From assembly GCF_019320115.1 (NCBI RefSeq), contig NC_089581.1, positions 93,308,802 to 93,372,801 of the forward strand: a DNA stretch of 64,000 nucleotides, in the 5' to 3' direction. A program made the translations under genes and the position numbers. The stretch is from Miscanthus floridulus. Lineage: Eukaryota > Streptophyta > Magnoliopsida > Poales > Poaceae. This document shows, piece after piece, positions 23,605 through 34,684 of this stretch (the first letter of the stretch is position 1; the number at the start of each line of letters is the position of its first letter). The notes below the pieces were generated by a model. That model saw only the letters and a list, made by a program, of their open reading frames with translations, was not told where the DNA came from and searched no databases.

Positions 23605-24800
23605 CTAAACATTACCAAAACATTGATAGTCCTGACACCCCTTGTAATATTCAAAACAATCTTCTAGTATCGTTGGCCAAAAATATCCAGTTTTGTGAAT
23701 AATCCATTTCATCCTATAAGCCGATTGATGAGCTCCACATATCCCTTCATGCACCTCACCCATGAACACCTTTGCTTCTTCTTGGTTCAAGCACTTGAGC
23801 AATACCCCATCAACTATTTTATAATATAATTGATCATCTAACAAAACATACTTAGCCAATTTATACCTTAGCTTCCTGATAACTTTCCAAGACGGATCTC
23901 TAAGGTAAGCGACTATTTCAACTCTCCAGTCATCACTTGAGGTTTCACTACTCAAGACTTCTTGAAACACTTGATATCCTGATGCACTTTGAGCTAGATG
24001 GTTAGCTTCTTGGTTTTGTGCTCTCAGAATATGTTGGAAAGAGATATGAAGAAATCCCTTGAGTAACTTTTGGCACTCATCGTAGTATCCTTTCAAAGTT
24101 TCTTCTTTGCACTCATATAGGCTGGTCAATTGATTAATAATTAACTATGAATCTCCAAATACTTCAATTGCTTCAGCCTTTACTTCATGAAGAAGTTGCA
24201 GTCCCTTGAAAATAGCTTCATATTCCACTTGATTGTTTGTAATCATTGGCTTAGTTGGAAGAGCGAACTCAAAACTTGCCCCTCGAGGCAAAATAATAAA
24301 AATACCAATGCCACCACCCTACTTCCATGATGACCCATCAAAGAACAGCGTCCACGGCATCGGCTCTACATAACTAATGCTTGGCTTGTGATGTTGGGTG
24401 ATAAAATCGGCCATTACTTGTCCTTTGACTGCTTTAGCCGATTCATACTTCAAGTCGAATTCTGATAACGCAAGAATCCACTTTCCCACTCTTCCATTCA
24501 GTATTGACATTGATAAGATGTGCTTAACCACATCAGCCTTGGAAACAACTATACACTTAGCCAATAATAAGTAGTGTCATAATTTAGTGCAAGAGAAATA
24601 TAGACACAAGCATAATTTTTTGGTGGGAGAATATCTCATTTCCGGATCCAGTAGTCTTCTACTTAGATAGAAAACAACTCTCTCTTTTCCTTCAAATTCT
24701 TGCATCAGGGCTGATCTAATTATCTTGTCATCAGCCGATATGTACAACTTAAATGGTTTACCTTGCTAAGGAGAGACCAGCATAGGTGGACACTTCATAT
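23605..24800 (-). pseudogene. Element E RNase H domains and H2C2 zinc region
   Basis: From 24800 down: remnant RT-linked RNase H (KLYISADDKIIRSAL, then YLSRRLLDPEMRY), a linker (KWILALSEFDLKYESAKAVK), then a second RNase H with LFFDGSSWK (Asp), QVEYEAIFKGLQLLHE (Glu) and FGDS before TAG (Asp). Two RNase H domains are known for Tat elements. The last part, 23850-23605, is the integrase H2C2 region: EVHEGICGAHQSAY and YKGCQDYQC. TAG codons follow FFDGSSWK and GDS; both sit where Gln is plausible. Confidence 0.8.
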
Positions 24801-24801
24801 A

Positions 24802-25917
24802 TTATTTTATTTCTTCGAATGCTTCTTGTTGTATATTACCCCACTTGAATTCTTGATCATTCTTCAATTTCAACAAGGGAGAAAATGGCAGGATCCTCTC
24901 CGACAAATTCAAAATGAATCTTCTAATGAAATTAATCTTACCAAGCAGAGATTGCAACTCTATTTTGGTAGTCTGGGGAACTACTTCATTAATGTCTTTT
25001 GCGCTTTTCTGACCAACTTCGATTCCCCTCTCGTGGACCATGAATCCTAAAAATTGCCTGGCTGATACTCCAAAAGCACAGTTATTAGGATTCATCTTCA
25101 AACCATGCTTCCTCATGCATTCTAGAGTCTCATGCAAATTAGCCAGGTGTTCTTTGTATCCTTTGGATTTTATCATCACATCATCGATGTAGATTTCAAC
25201 AATCCTACCGATCAACTTATGGAAAATATAATTCATCGTCCTTTGATAAGTCGCACCAGCATTCTTTAGTCCAAAGGTCATTACAACCCACTCGAATAGA
25301 CTGATTGCGCTGGGGCACCTAAAAGCGGTCTTTGCTATGTCTTCTTTAGCCATGAAAATTTGGTTGCATCCTGCATTACCATCCATGAAGCTAATAACCT
25401 TATGCCCGGCTGCTGCATCTACTAACATATCAGCTATCAGCATCAGATAATCGTCCATAGGTGTGGCTTTATTTAGATCACTGGAATCAATGCAAACTCT
25501 CAATTTTCCATTCTTCTTGTATACAGGGACAACATTTGATATCCACTCTACATATCGGCATGGTTGAATAAATTTTGCTTCCAATAACCTTTCAGTCTCC
25601 TTTTTGATATGATCAAGCACGTTTGGGTTGAATCTCCTCGGAGCTTGTTTAAACGGCCAATATCCAGGTTTGATTGGTAGCTGATGTTCAATAATTGACC
25701 GATCTAAACCAGGCATCTCATAATATTCCCAAGCAAAGCAATCTTTAAATTCCTTTAATAAGTCAATTAATTCCTGCTTATACTCCGGATCCAACTTAGC
25801 ACTCATGTACATTGGCCTAGGTCTATCTCCAGGACCAATATCTACTTCTTCTAATTCATCGGCCGACGTGAAGCCATGTCCTAGTTTCCCGTCTGTACCA
25901 TTTATTGGATTATCCAT
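24802..25917 (-). CDS. Element E reverse transcriptase, open frame of 371 codons
   Basis: Longest open frame in the window. An acidic N-terminal linker (residues 15-45) precedes ELIDLLKEFKDCFAWEY, QLPIKPGYWPFKQAPRRF, and the RT fingers PVYKKNGKLRVCIDSSDLN. The catalytic loop EIYIDDVMIKSKGYKEH (residues ~240-256) is intact. The thumb/connection LGFMVHERGIEVGQKSAKDI follows. SFMDGNAGCNQIFM replaces the more usual SFMDGYSGYNQI, and FRCPSAISLFEWVVM stands where a GTYEW motif is expected, so some substitutions have gathered. It copies RNA to DNA in the virus-like particle as part of a Gag-Pol protein, so the ATG at 25917 is probably not a native start. The flanking domains are broken. Confidence 0.8.
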   Translation of the reverse strand: MDNPINGTDGKLGHGFTSADELEEVDIGPGDRPRPMYMSAKLDPEYKQELIDLLKEFKDCFAWEYYEMPGLDRSIIEHQLPIKPGYWPFKQAPRRFNPNVLDHIKKETERLLEAKFIQPCRYVEWISNVVPVYKKNGKLRVCIDSSDLNKATPMDDYLMLIADMLVDAAAGHKVISFMDGNAGCNQIFMAKEDIAKTAFRCPSAISLFEWVVMTFGLKNAGATYQRTMNYIFHKLIGRIVEIYIDDVMIKSKGYKEHLANLHETLECMRKHGLKMNPNNCAFGVSARQFLGFMVHERGIEVGQKSAKDINEVVPQTTKIELQSLLGKINFIRRFILNLSERILPFSPLLKLKNDQEFKWGNIQQEAFEEIK

Positions 25918-26764
25918 TAATACAAATTTTCAAAGCCGACTGCTTGGATCAACTATTGGTTTTCACCATTGACTCTAAACACTGATGGCAACAGAAAAAC
26001 CATTTGGATATTAGCCAACGGTTGCTTTCTATAGGCTATTTGCTTGGTACGCCATGCTTGAGTCTTACCAGATGCCTGAGCCTGTTCCATCTCTTTATTC
26101 CTTAGGCGTTGCACCCTCCTCTTTTGGCTTCTTATTAAACCTCATGGGCACCACTGGCTTTCTTGCCACACATATCTTCTTTCTGTGCCTTCTACTTCAT
26201 GATTAGCCCAGTCCTGATCAATGACTCTTTTTCCAAGCCGATCATGAACACTTTTATTTTTTAAGCACCAATCCAAGTTATTATGATGATATGCATCTTG
26301 AGCATGGATAGACCATCGGTTGGTTTGAGACTGCCTATACTCCCAATATTGATTACTGCATTCTGGACAGTCATGTCTGGTAGGCAATTTCAAACCTTCA
26401 TTCTAGCAATGTCTGAAGAATGGACAATTCCAATGTAATTCGACTTGTTCCCTTTTATACCTTTCTTGCTTCAATTGATGCTGGTATGCTTGATCTTTTA
26501 ACCACCTCTGATAATCCTTTCCCTTCTGCCGCTACCACTTATTCAATAGAATCCAAGATGTGACCCGTGGCTTTGTCATCTCTACTTTTGACATCCTCCC
26601 CTGCTCATATCGGCTCTTCTGCTCGGCACGATGTCTCCTAATTTCTCTATACTCGTAGCCGATATTTGCATCTTAGGATTGACTGTTCCAACTTCTTTTG
26701 ATTTGGTTGATGTTAGGACCTTAGTTTTTCCTTTGAATAGCTTAGCATCAACCATGTTTTGATT

Positions 26765-26930
26765 ACTAGGAAAGGATTATCATCAACTTTCATTTTTCGA
26801 GGCGTATCAAATTTAAGCCTCCCTGCTAAATAGCTCTCTGTATATGCTGCTGAAGATTCCCCAAGGATTTGGCTACTAGGAAAGGATTATCATCTACTAG
26901 GAAAGGATTATCATCAACTTTCATTTTCTC
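26765..26930 (-). repeat. Filler repeats replacing the gag zinc motif in E
   Basis: CTAGGAAAGGATTATCATC occurs three times (near 26766, 26875 and 26898), spanning the point where about 100 bp including the zinc motif is missing compared with D. Confidence 0.7.
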
Positions 26931-27174
26931 TAGCAAGAAATCGAAGAGTTTATCTAATTTGGTGACATCAAAGTCATAGCTCTCCTTGACTCCTCTTCCC
27001 CAAGGATTTGGCACCATCACTGTCTTCTTGTCCCAATTCCATTCAGCTGCAGCAACCTCTTCTTCTTCATCTTCATAGCTATCATTGACTGAGTATGGAT
27101 CATAAGCTTTGGCTACTGAGGTACTCTTCTAGAACTGGGTATCTCTGTGCATACTCTGAAATTGGCTATTAAGC

Positions 27175-27336
27175 GCTGCTACTCGTTGAGCCAATTGTCC
27201 CAAGTTGTCAAATTCTTGTCCTAGCAGCTTTTCTTTCCACATTGGTAGCATTCCAGCTGCTACTCGTTGAGCCAATTGTCCCAAGTTGTCAAATTCTTAT
27301 CCTAGCAGCTTTTCTTTCCACATTGGTAGCATTCCT
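27175..27336 (-). repeat. 81-bp tandem duplication in E gag
   Basis: 27175-27255 and 27256-27336 are almost identical (GCTGCTACTCGTTGAGCC at each start). 81 bp equals 27 codons, so the frame is unaffected. D has a single copy. Confidence 0.85.
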
Positions 27337-28719
27337 TGAATAGCCAAAGCAGCTAGTTGATCATTGGCCAAGTTTAAGGAGAAGCACAAGTTCCTGGTCT
27401 CTTGAAACCTCTGAAGAAATTCAGTGCCCGATTCATTAGTCTTCTGTCTTATTGTTATCAGATCGTTAATCTTCTTTTCTCCAGTCCTAGTATAAAAATA
27501 TGTATTAAACATTTTCTCTAGGTCAGCCCAATTGGTAATGGAATTGTCTAGCAATGATGAAAACCAAGTGAAGGCTAGCCCTAATAAGGATAGAGAGAAG
27601 AAACAAACTCGATGAGCATCTTCAACTAACGCTTTGCCCAATTGTGTAAGATATCGACTAACATGTTCTATCGTGATTGTACTGTCTTGGCCACTAAATT
27701 TAGTGAATTCTGGGAGCCTATAATTTGTTGGAAGAGCGACTAAATCATACCATTCTGGATACGGGTGTTTGTATGAAAAGGTCAGCCCTTTTGGCTTCAG
27801 ACCGAACTGATTCTTCATCATCTCAGTCACCCTCAGCAATAACTCATCAGCTTGTGGATTTGGATTCCTCTGTACCTGCTGACCCATCTATGAATTGAAA
27901 TCTTGCGTGCCTTGATATCCTAGATTTGGCATCATGTGGAGGGTGTATAATCTATGCCATAGTGATACCCTTGTGGAATCTCAATCTGCTGAGTCCTTTG
28001 CTGGCTTGCTGCTTGAAGTCTCTGATTATAGATATAAGGATCTATATCTCTACGGATCCTTTGAACTGACAGTGCTATTTTTTGAGCCGATGATGGTATG
28101 TGGCCTGATGTGCCAAAATTGATCACCTAGTTATGACTTTGCCCCACCAACTGTTGCACATGCTATACTAGTGGTTCAGGATGATACTGTGTTTGATTTG
28201 TAGTAGTTCCTTGAGTTTGTTTAGATTAACCCTGATCTATCTGGACATCACCACTACCAGCCAGTGCTGCTTCTTGATGGCTGGTACCAACTTGATTGGT
28301 CCCCTGGGTTGACGGATCTAGAATGTTGTAATAAGCTAGTCCGCCTTGACCAACTGGAAATCCATGAATCGCCTCTTTCAAGGCATTATGGAATACGTCC
28401 ATGAAAGCTTCGTTATGGCTCGACATGGCATCATGAATAGATTTGTCCACAACCTCTTTAAAGAAATGCCTGTCTTCGGCTTCATTTGTCTCCGTATGCC
28501 CGTGTAACAGAACTCTTGGTAGTAGAAATTTCTAAACAATTATGTTGTCACGTGTTTTAGTGTAGGACAACAAACATTTGTTCTAAAACTCTTCTATAGC
28601 TTTGCTGATGATACCCCTATCCCCATCAGGTAGATCTTCATAATGTAGCATAAGGATGTCGTCATTGTTGTGAACTACCATGACGATTGTGGGGTCCCAT
28701 CAGGTGTGCCAGAAACATG

Positions 28720-30215
28720 TGTTGACACAGAATTTTTGCCCCATGCCGAGGACACACACAGCAAGCCGGAAGGGTCCACTCGATGGAGCAGATCCACCTA
28801 GCTTCAGCATAGGGGTGGTCAATCCTGCATGATCCTCCTGAGATGTGCTAGTCAATTTGACCCTACAATTGACAAGGAGAGAAAGTTCATCAATAATTAA
28901 GGGCAGAACTTGCCGGTGTTGCTAGACAGTCCCGAATGTGTGGCTATGAGAGCTGATATGAAAAGACATCAACTAAATAGTCGATTCTAGTATATTCATG
29001 AGAATAACTCAATTAGAGCTCATGGGGTTGTGTAAGAAAAATCGGTTATGACTTAGGATAAATATCATTAATCGAACAGATATTAATCAATAGCAATAAG
29101 ATGTAAACAATGATAGGTTTGTGCTGAGCCAATGATTATAATTAACCAAACCCCTTTTTATATAAAGAAACAATTCAACACCACTTAACCGTTTAATAAA
29201 GATTAAATCTAATGAACATGTTAGATCTCATCTATCATCATGACCAGTGGGGCACGAGGCAGAATCATGCAGGTCGTAGAAATAATAATAGACACGATGA
29301 CCCTAACTCATTACTAATATCAGTGGGGCATGAGGCAGAATCATGTAGGCCATAATACAATAATAAGATCATGGGGCTAACATATCTTTTAACCTATCTT
29401 TACTTCAACGGTCTCGTGATGTGAACTTTTCATGAAAGCGCTCGATATCGGCTAAAACAGCTGATTCAGGCATAACACACAGTTAAAGTCATGCCTTACC
29501 AGGAATAGATCTAATAAATATCGATCCCCACTCCACGGTGCTAATAGTAGGGTGTGAGGTAGAATTACACAGGCCATGATAACGGGCCGTGGAATGGTTC
29601 TCTCTAGCCAATAAATCTACTCAAAACACAACATGCCTTAACCGCATGTTATGCACGATCAAGATTGATGTAAAACAGCCGATAAGACATATCTCATCAT
29701 TTAAGGTGTAGATTGGATCAGTTTTAGGTTAGCAAACGATGGGTCAAATAAGATATAAGGCCAATCTAAATCAATCTCAATCGGGCAGAATGATATTGTT
29801 GTAATTAGATAAATAATGAAAGCAATAAGCAATATCGATAACTTAATGAATCTACCAAAGACTGTCATTCTAAGGTAGAGCTGATAACTTGACCTTGATC
29901 TAATTCAAGTAGTGGGGTATGAGGCAGAATCACATAGGCCATACTTGAATTAAACAAGAGTCAATAACTAGCTTATACCAGAGCCAATGTGGGGGTCGAC
30001 CGGATCGATGCAGCCATACGAACAGAGGTATAAACCATGACGGTACTTACAGACAAGCAGTGGAGGTCGACTGGATCGATGCAGCCGTACTCGCTAAAGA
30101 ACTCACCAAGATCTACTCTACTCCTACTCCTAAGGGGTGGCCGGAGCCAAAAAAAGTAATTGACTTGTATTTAGATTGATTGATTCCTTCTACAATAGCC
30201 GGGGTTTGGTATTTA
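28720..30215 (-). repeat. Element E 5' LTR, inner part
   Basis: Matches 18899-20392 of the 3' LTR. It ends at the ATTTA target site of B; the rest is at 39579-39882. The inner flank (28695-28714, minus strand TTTCTGGCACACC) is the likely primer-binding area, but I cannot assign its tRNA. Confidence 0.9.
30211..30215. repeat. Target site duplication of element B, left
   Basis: ATTTA, identical to 39574-39578. The uninterrupted site is visible in E's other LTR (GGTATTTATAC, 20387-20396). Confidence 0.9.
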
Positions 30216-31092
30216 TGTCGTAGAACCGTCCAATTTATAAGAGCACAAGTACAAAAACAATCACCAAAACAATCAAATTCTTGCACTTGAGCCCATATAA
30301 ACCCGGTAGTCAACTGAAACCATGAAGGATTTCAAACCAACTTGCATACAACCAAGATCACAGTAATTCAACATAACACATCACACGTTACAACATTTCA
30401 CAAATAGTTTGCAGATAGATTACAACACATCAGAGTCATAGTTATTACAAACCAAGTCTTGTAAAGTAGCAGAAGCAAATAGTTTAACTCACACACATGA
30501 GTTCAAATACAAGTACCAGCATGCCAATCACATCCCATAAACAGAGATCATGCCCGTGATCTAGTCTTCGTCACCTGTCGGGTGGAGATAGTACTTATAG
30601 AAGCCCTGATAAAGAAGGTCATCTGCAACAAGAGGGAATAAACCCTAAGTATGAGGATGTACTGAGCTAGACTTACCCATCGGAAACCAAAAATAAAAGA
30701 CACCAAGGATCATGCATAGCTTAATTTAGTGGATCTGGCTGACACTTTCTTTTTGCGGAAAAGCATAAGTAATAATGATCAACTCTTAACCTAAGCTAGC
30801 AGTGACTTTTAGCCATTAACCTGTCATCTATATTAGCACATGTACTAAGCAATCACTTGAGTAAGATGCAAACATTATTAACCATAGTAGGTATAAGTTG
30901 TGGCAACATTATCATCATTCTCCATTTAACCATATCATTAAATTAAGTAAATCTATGTTGCCGCTACTCAGTCAAGTTCTCACTATCCAGGAGAGATAGC
31001 GATTCAAATCAATTCCTATCTAGCTAGAGGGGTATTCCTAAACACAAACCCTGCTTCCCCTGTCAGAGTCGCAAACAAGTCATCTTTGGTAC
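30216..31092 (-). repeat. Element B 3' LTR remnant
   Basis: Aligns with 34685-35580 of the 5' LTR, ending at the shared CTTTGGTAC. It represents the 3'-most part of the LTR, so the deletion removed its upstream 4 kb. Confidence 0.9.
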
Positions 31093-31451
31093 TCTAGTCG
31101 ATATATCAATAAGCACCCCATGACTGCTCATCCAATTCATTCCCAATATCACATCAATACCCAGCCTTGGTAAAACTACCAGATCCACATGATAACTTCA
31201 TCCCTCTACCTAAAGTTGCACACCCCAACAACTAGCTTTGAGGGGATAGTACCACTGGCAGCCCTAATACAATAACCCTCACCCTCTACAGTGTATGTTT
31301 TCTGTTTAAAATTGGATGCAAATGCGGGGCTCATAAAAGAATGTGAAGCACCCAAATCATATAGTACAACTGCAGGGTGTTGATTAACCAGAAACTTACC
31401 AGCAGTGACTACCTCTCCTAAAAGAATATTAGCAATATTAGTGTAGTTCAC
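31093..31451 (-). pseudogene. Element B protease, truncated
   Basis: VVLYDLGASHSFMSPAFAS gives the retropepsin site with Ser changed to Leu (DLGA). After a stop, DVILGMNWMSSHGVLID follows, then sequence passes straight into LTR at 31092. This is the breakpoint of the pol deletion. Same order and near-same text as element A at 13800-14120. Confidence 0.75.
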
Positions 31452-31452
31452 C

Positions 31453-32464
31453 TGCCCCTGGCGGCCACCTTGGTTGTTATTCTTCCTAGGATAAGGACAC
31501 TTTCTTGCCTAGTGACCTGGCTTGTTGTAGTTCTAGCATGGCATGTTGCTTGGAGGAACATTAGAGCTACCTTGACTAGTAGTGCCCTTTGGAAGAGCAA
31601 CTATAAAAGCCTTGTGAAATCTAGTCTTGCCTAGATTCTTCTTCAGCGGTGGGCGGAACTTAACAGCTGATGCCGGAGGATGGAATGGAGCCTTAGATGT
31701 GACTGGAGCTTTGGACTGTGAGGCACCCGCCTCATAGGCTCTCTTACGATTCTTTGAAGCGGCATAAATAGCATTGTTGTTTTCTTGAGATAAAGCATCA
31801 CTAACAAACTCATTAAAGGTAGCACACTTACAATTTCCTATAGTCTTCATCAATTTGGGGCTAAGTCCCCGCTTGAAACTAGCGATCTTCTTGGCATTAG
31901 TGTCAATAAACTTAGTATCATACCTTGCAAGGTTATTGAAAGCCTATAGGTATTCATTCAAGCTCTTGGTGTTAGCTTCATAAATTCAGTGTGCTTGATT
32001 GCCATGAGACCAGGAGGAATATAATTTCCCCTGAAAGCAGACTTGAACTGATCCCAAGTGATTTGGGCGTCAGCGGGCATAGTGGACCGATAATGGCTCC
32101 ACCAAATGCCAGCTGGCCCATGCAGTTGGTGAGATGCATACTCAGTCTTCAGCACCTCAGTCAAGCAAAGCAGACAGAATTTTTGCTCTAGAGTGTTCAA
32201 CCACTCATCAGCTTGGAGGGGCTCTTCGGCCTCCTTGAAGATTGGTGATTTAGTGTTAAGGAAATCTTTGAAGTCGCTATACTAATTTGGTTCAGGTCCT
32301 TGGCGTGCACCATGGCCATCATGATTTGTAATCGTGCGGGGAGCATTTGCCATAGTATGATGTCCTTCAACCAGTATTGCCATCAATTCCGCTGGTGTGG
32401 GTGGTGGTGGCGGTGGGAGATCATCATCATCACCAGCCATACCAGTGGCACGAGTGCGTGGCAT
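31453..32464 (-). pseudogene. Element B gag
   Basis: Starts at the ATG at 32464 (MPRTRATGMAGDDDDL), directly after a sequence GTTGCAA that corresponds to an AG acceptor-like site in F. Proline-rich N-terminus, then core EWLNTLEQKFCLLCLTEV, LHGPAGIWWSHYRSTM and ITWDQFKSAFRGNYIPPGLM (32200-31958). A frameshift near 31960 separates FNEFVSDALSQENNNAIYAA (31853-31533). The zinc knuckle at 31525-31480 reads C, stop, NYNKPGH, stop, ARKCP: second Cys replaced by Tyr and two aromatic positions now stops. Gag would form the particle and bind RNA. Confidence 0.75.
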
Positions 32465-32817
32465 TTGCAACATTGCGCAACCAGCAATTATTGGTGATGT
32501 CAGCACATTGGAGAGGAATAATGTAATTACGCCAAACTGAATTTACTAGAGAGAATGTAAAATTCATGCAATAAAATAGAGGCAATAATTCATTCTCCAA
32601 TCTCCACATCATCAATAGATTACTAGCGCCATTCACAGTGCATTCCAACATGACAAGTTTGTAAATTCCACCAACTAAGATAAGCATCCTAAAGGGAGCG
32701 GATTAAGGTACATTACATGCCACGTTCAAATTAAAAGGTACATCCAACATTCACCATAGTACTGAGTCCATTACACAATGGTGGCAAAAGCTTAAACTAG
32801 TGAGACTTGCTAGCTAA

Positions 32818-33882
32818 CTACTCATCGAAGTGGTCACTGTCCACATCGGAGATGCCCTAGACTTCTTCAGGGTCATCTTCTTCCTCTTCATTTGCAGGTT
32901 CAGCTGCATTGACATCTATCTGCATGTCCTCTTCTTCTTCATTAGCCTCAATCACTTGAGGTCCAAGATTTGGGTAAACTGGTGGAGGGTGAGGAATAGG
33001 AAATAGGTGGTTGTTCAGGTGATGGTATTCAACCTGAAGCTGCTCTAGTTGCTCTTGGAGCGCATTCTCTCTTTGAAAAGCATTGTGGTTAGCCATGATC
33101 CATACCTAATGCCTTTCTTCTGCTAACTCTAGAGCTGCGTCTCTATGACGGGTCACACGGTCCAACTCCTATAATGCCTCATCTCTCTCTATGGTGAGGT
33201 TCATAAGCTGGTTATGAAGCTCATCTCTCTCGCATGTTGCTTGACCCCACTGCTGTAGATGATAATTTGCAATGCCCTGAATCTCATCTACCTCTAGCTG
33301 AGCTTGCCCATATGCCTCCGCCCTATGGCGATACTTGTGGGCATGCAACCTGAGCTTGCGCTGGACTACCATTGCCTTGCTAGCTTCTTCTAATACTCTA
33401 GAGAGGGTGTCCTGCCTGACTTGACAAAGCTTCAAGATGGCCATCATAGCACTCATTCCCACATTGTTGCTCTGAACACGTTCACCACGGCCTTGAACCA
33501 AGGCCTGGCTAGCTTCTTGAGTCCACTCAGCATCTGTAGGAGCCACTCGGGGAATGGATGAAGCTAGTCCACCCACCAATTCATCTCTGAAACTCTGTGC
33601 TATGTCCATAAGTACATCAAGAGCAACAACTTACGTGGCTTCCCATGGGCTTTGCCCATCAGACTCGGTGCTCCACCCATGCCACAACGATCTCATGGGG
33701 TTCTACGGCACCACCAAGGTCACATTGTACCATGTCACCTCTCCAAATGGCACTATCTACACCCACGTGTAACGGGGCACCTCCGGGTACCCAACTGAGC
33801 TTAGCACCCTCCAGAGCAAGGTAGGCATACCAAACTGGTCCAAAAAGGTGCTGCTACAAGGAGGAAGCATGGGCGCGGCCAT
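32818..33882 (-). pseudogene. Element B ORF0 upstream of gag
   Basis: 355 codons in one frame from MAAPMLPPCSSTFLDQFGMP to HFDE, interrupted by about six stops but no frameshift. N-terminal part: GYPEVPRYTWV and VTWYNVTLVVPQNPMRSLWH. Middle: a long helical, Gln/Glu/Arg-rich coiled coil (33400-33180, HKYRHRAEAYGQAQLEVDEI). C-terminal part: HLFPIPHPPPVYPNLGP and an acidic tail of Glu runs. Its layout parallels F's frame at 51008-52273. Rice RIRE3 and RIRE8 are known to carry an ORF0 before gag; the function is not known. It is separated from gag by 350 bp. Confidence 0.7.
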
Positions 33883-34670
33883 CTGTATCAAAAGGGATGC
33901 AACTCTCATGAGAGGATTATTTTTTTTGAGAGATGAAAATTAATATTTGGGATAAGCAATTATAAGGGAGGGAGTAATGCAATATGAATGATAGAGTGAA
34001 CATGATGCATGCATGTTCCATACGTCCTCACAAACCTAAAAAAATTAAGTTCTAGCGGAATATACGGTGGCATACACACGTTCGCTCGAATAGCGGTAAC
34101 TAGTCGATCTACACGGTGCGTTGTTAGCGTACCTGCAGAAAATTTCATTGCAACCCATCCCCACAAGAGATAATTAAGCATACAATGAAAATAGTAAACT
34201 AAGATACTCTCCATATATACATCCCTGGATATATATACTTTGGTTTCCAAACTACCCGACAGATATACCCACAATTAAGTACCTTCATATATACATGTAT
34301 GCAACATGTAAATATTTCAGTAACCACAACTAACTCTCCCCTAGACCGATAGTTGGACGGTCATGCTCTCACAACTCACACTTACCTTGTCGTAGAGGCA
34401 ATTGATCCATACATTACCATTCAAGCGAATGGCACCCATGCAATAGCACGCCGCATGGACAACGAAATAGAAACAATCACTTTCCCCCAATTTAGTAATT
34501 ATATAAGCCACCTAAAAGTCCTTATGTGGGCTACAAGGGATGTGATCACTAGCACACTATAAAATTTCAGATTTTGAAACACTTATATATAACTATAAGT
34601 TGGAAAACCGTTTTTGCAACAAAAGCTTTTGTTTTTAAATACCCGTATGACATGTTTAGTGTTGAATCTA
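33883..34670 (-). other. Element B leader between primer site and ORF0
   Basis: About 790 bp, A/T-rich. I see no coding sequence on either strand. It corresponds to the 5' untranslated leader of the genomic RNA. Confidence 0.6.
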
Positions 34671-34682
34671 GCTCTGATGCCA
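34671..34682 (-). promoter_or_regulatory. Element B primer-binding site
   Basis: Minus strand TGGCATCAGAGC two bases after the LTR end. It differs at one base from TGGTATCAGAGC, the complement of the initiator tRNA-Met 3' end, which is present unchanged in F. Confidence 0.8.
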
Positions 34683-34684
34683 GC

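Larger units (their letters stand above)
25918..28681 (-). pseudogene. Element E gag, rearranged
   Basis: Start ATG at 28681-28679 (MVVHNNDDILMLHYEDLPDG), 38 bp inside the 5' LTR. Segments: helical N-terminus (28450-28226), linker (28126-27932), core gag of 196 codons (27887-27297) with LPTNYRLPEFTKFSGQDS and LGLAFTWFSSLLDNSITNW, then PNPWGRGVKESYDFDV (27020). Where D has CKFHNATSHSTNEC, E has DDNPFLVDDNPFLV instead: the nucleocapsid zinc motif was lost and short filler repeats are present. The second cysteine-rich segment remains (LPTRHDCPECSNQYWEYRQ, 26393). No protease with VDGGA is found before RT, although D has one. TAG and TAA stops and frameshifts are frequent. Confidence 0.8.

Noticed and set aside
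24802..25917. Endogenous plant pararetrovirus RT
   Set aside because: The same element has integrase, LTRs with a target duplication, and a polypurine tract. It is Ty3/gypsy of the Tat type.
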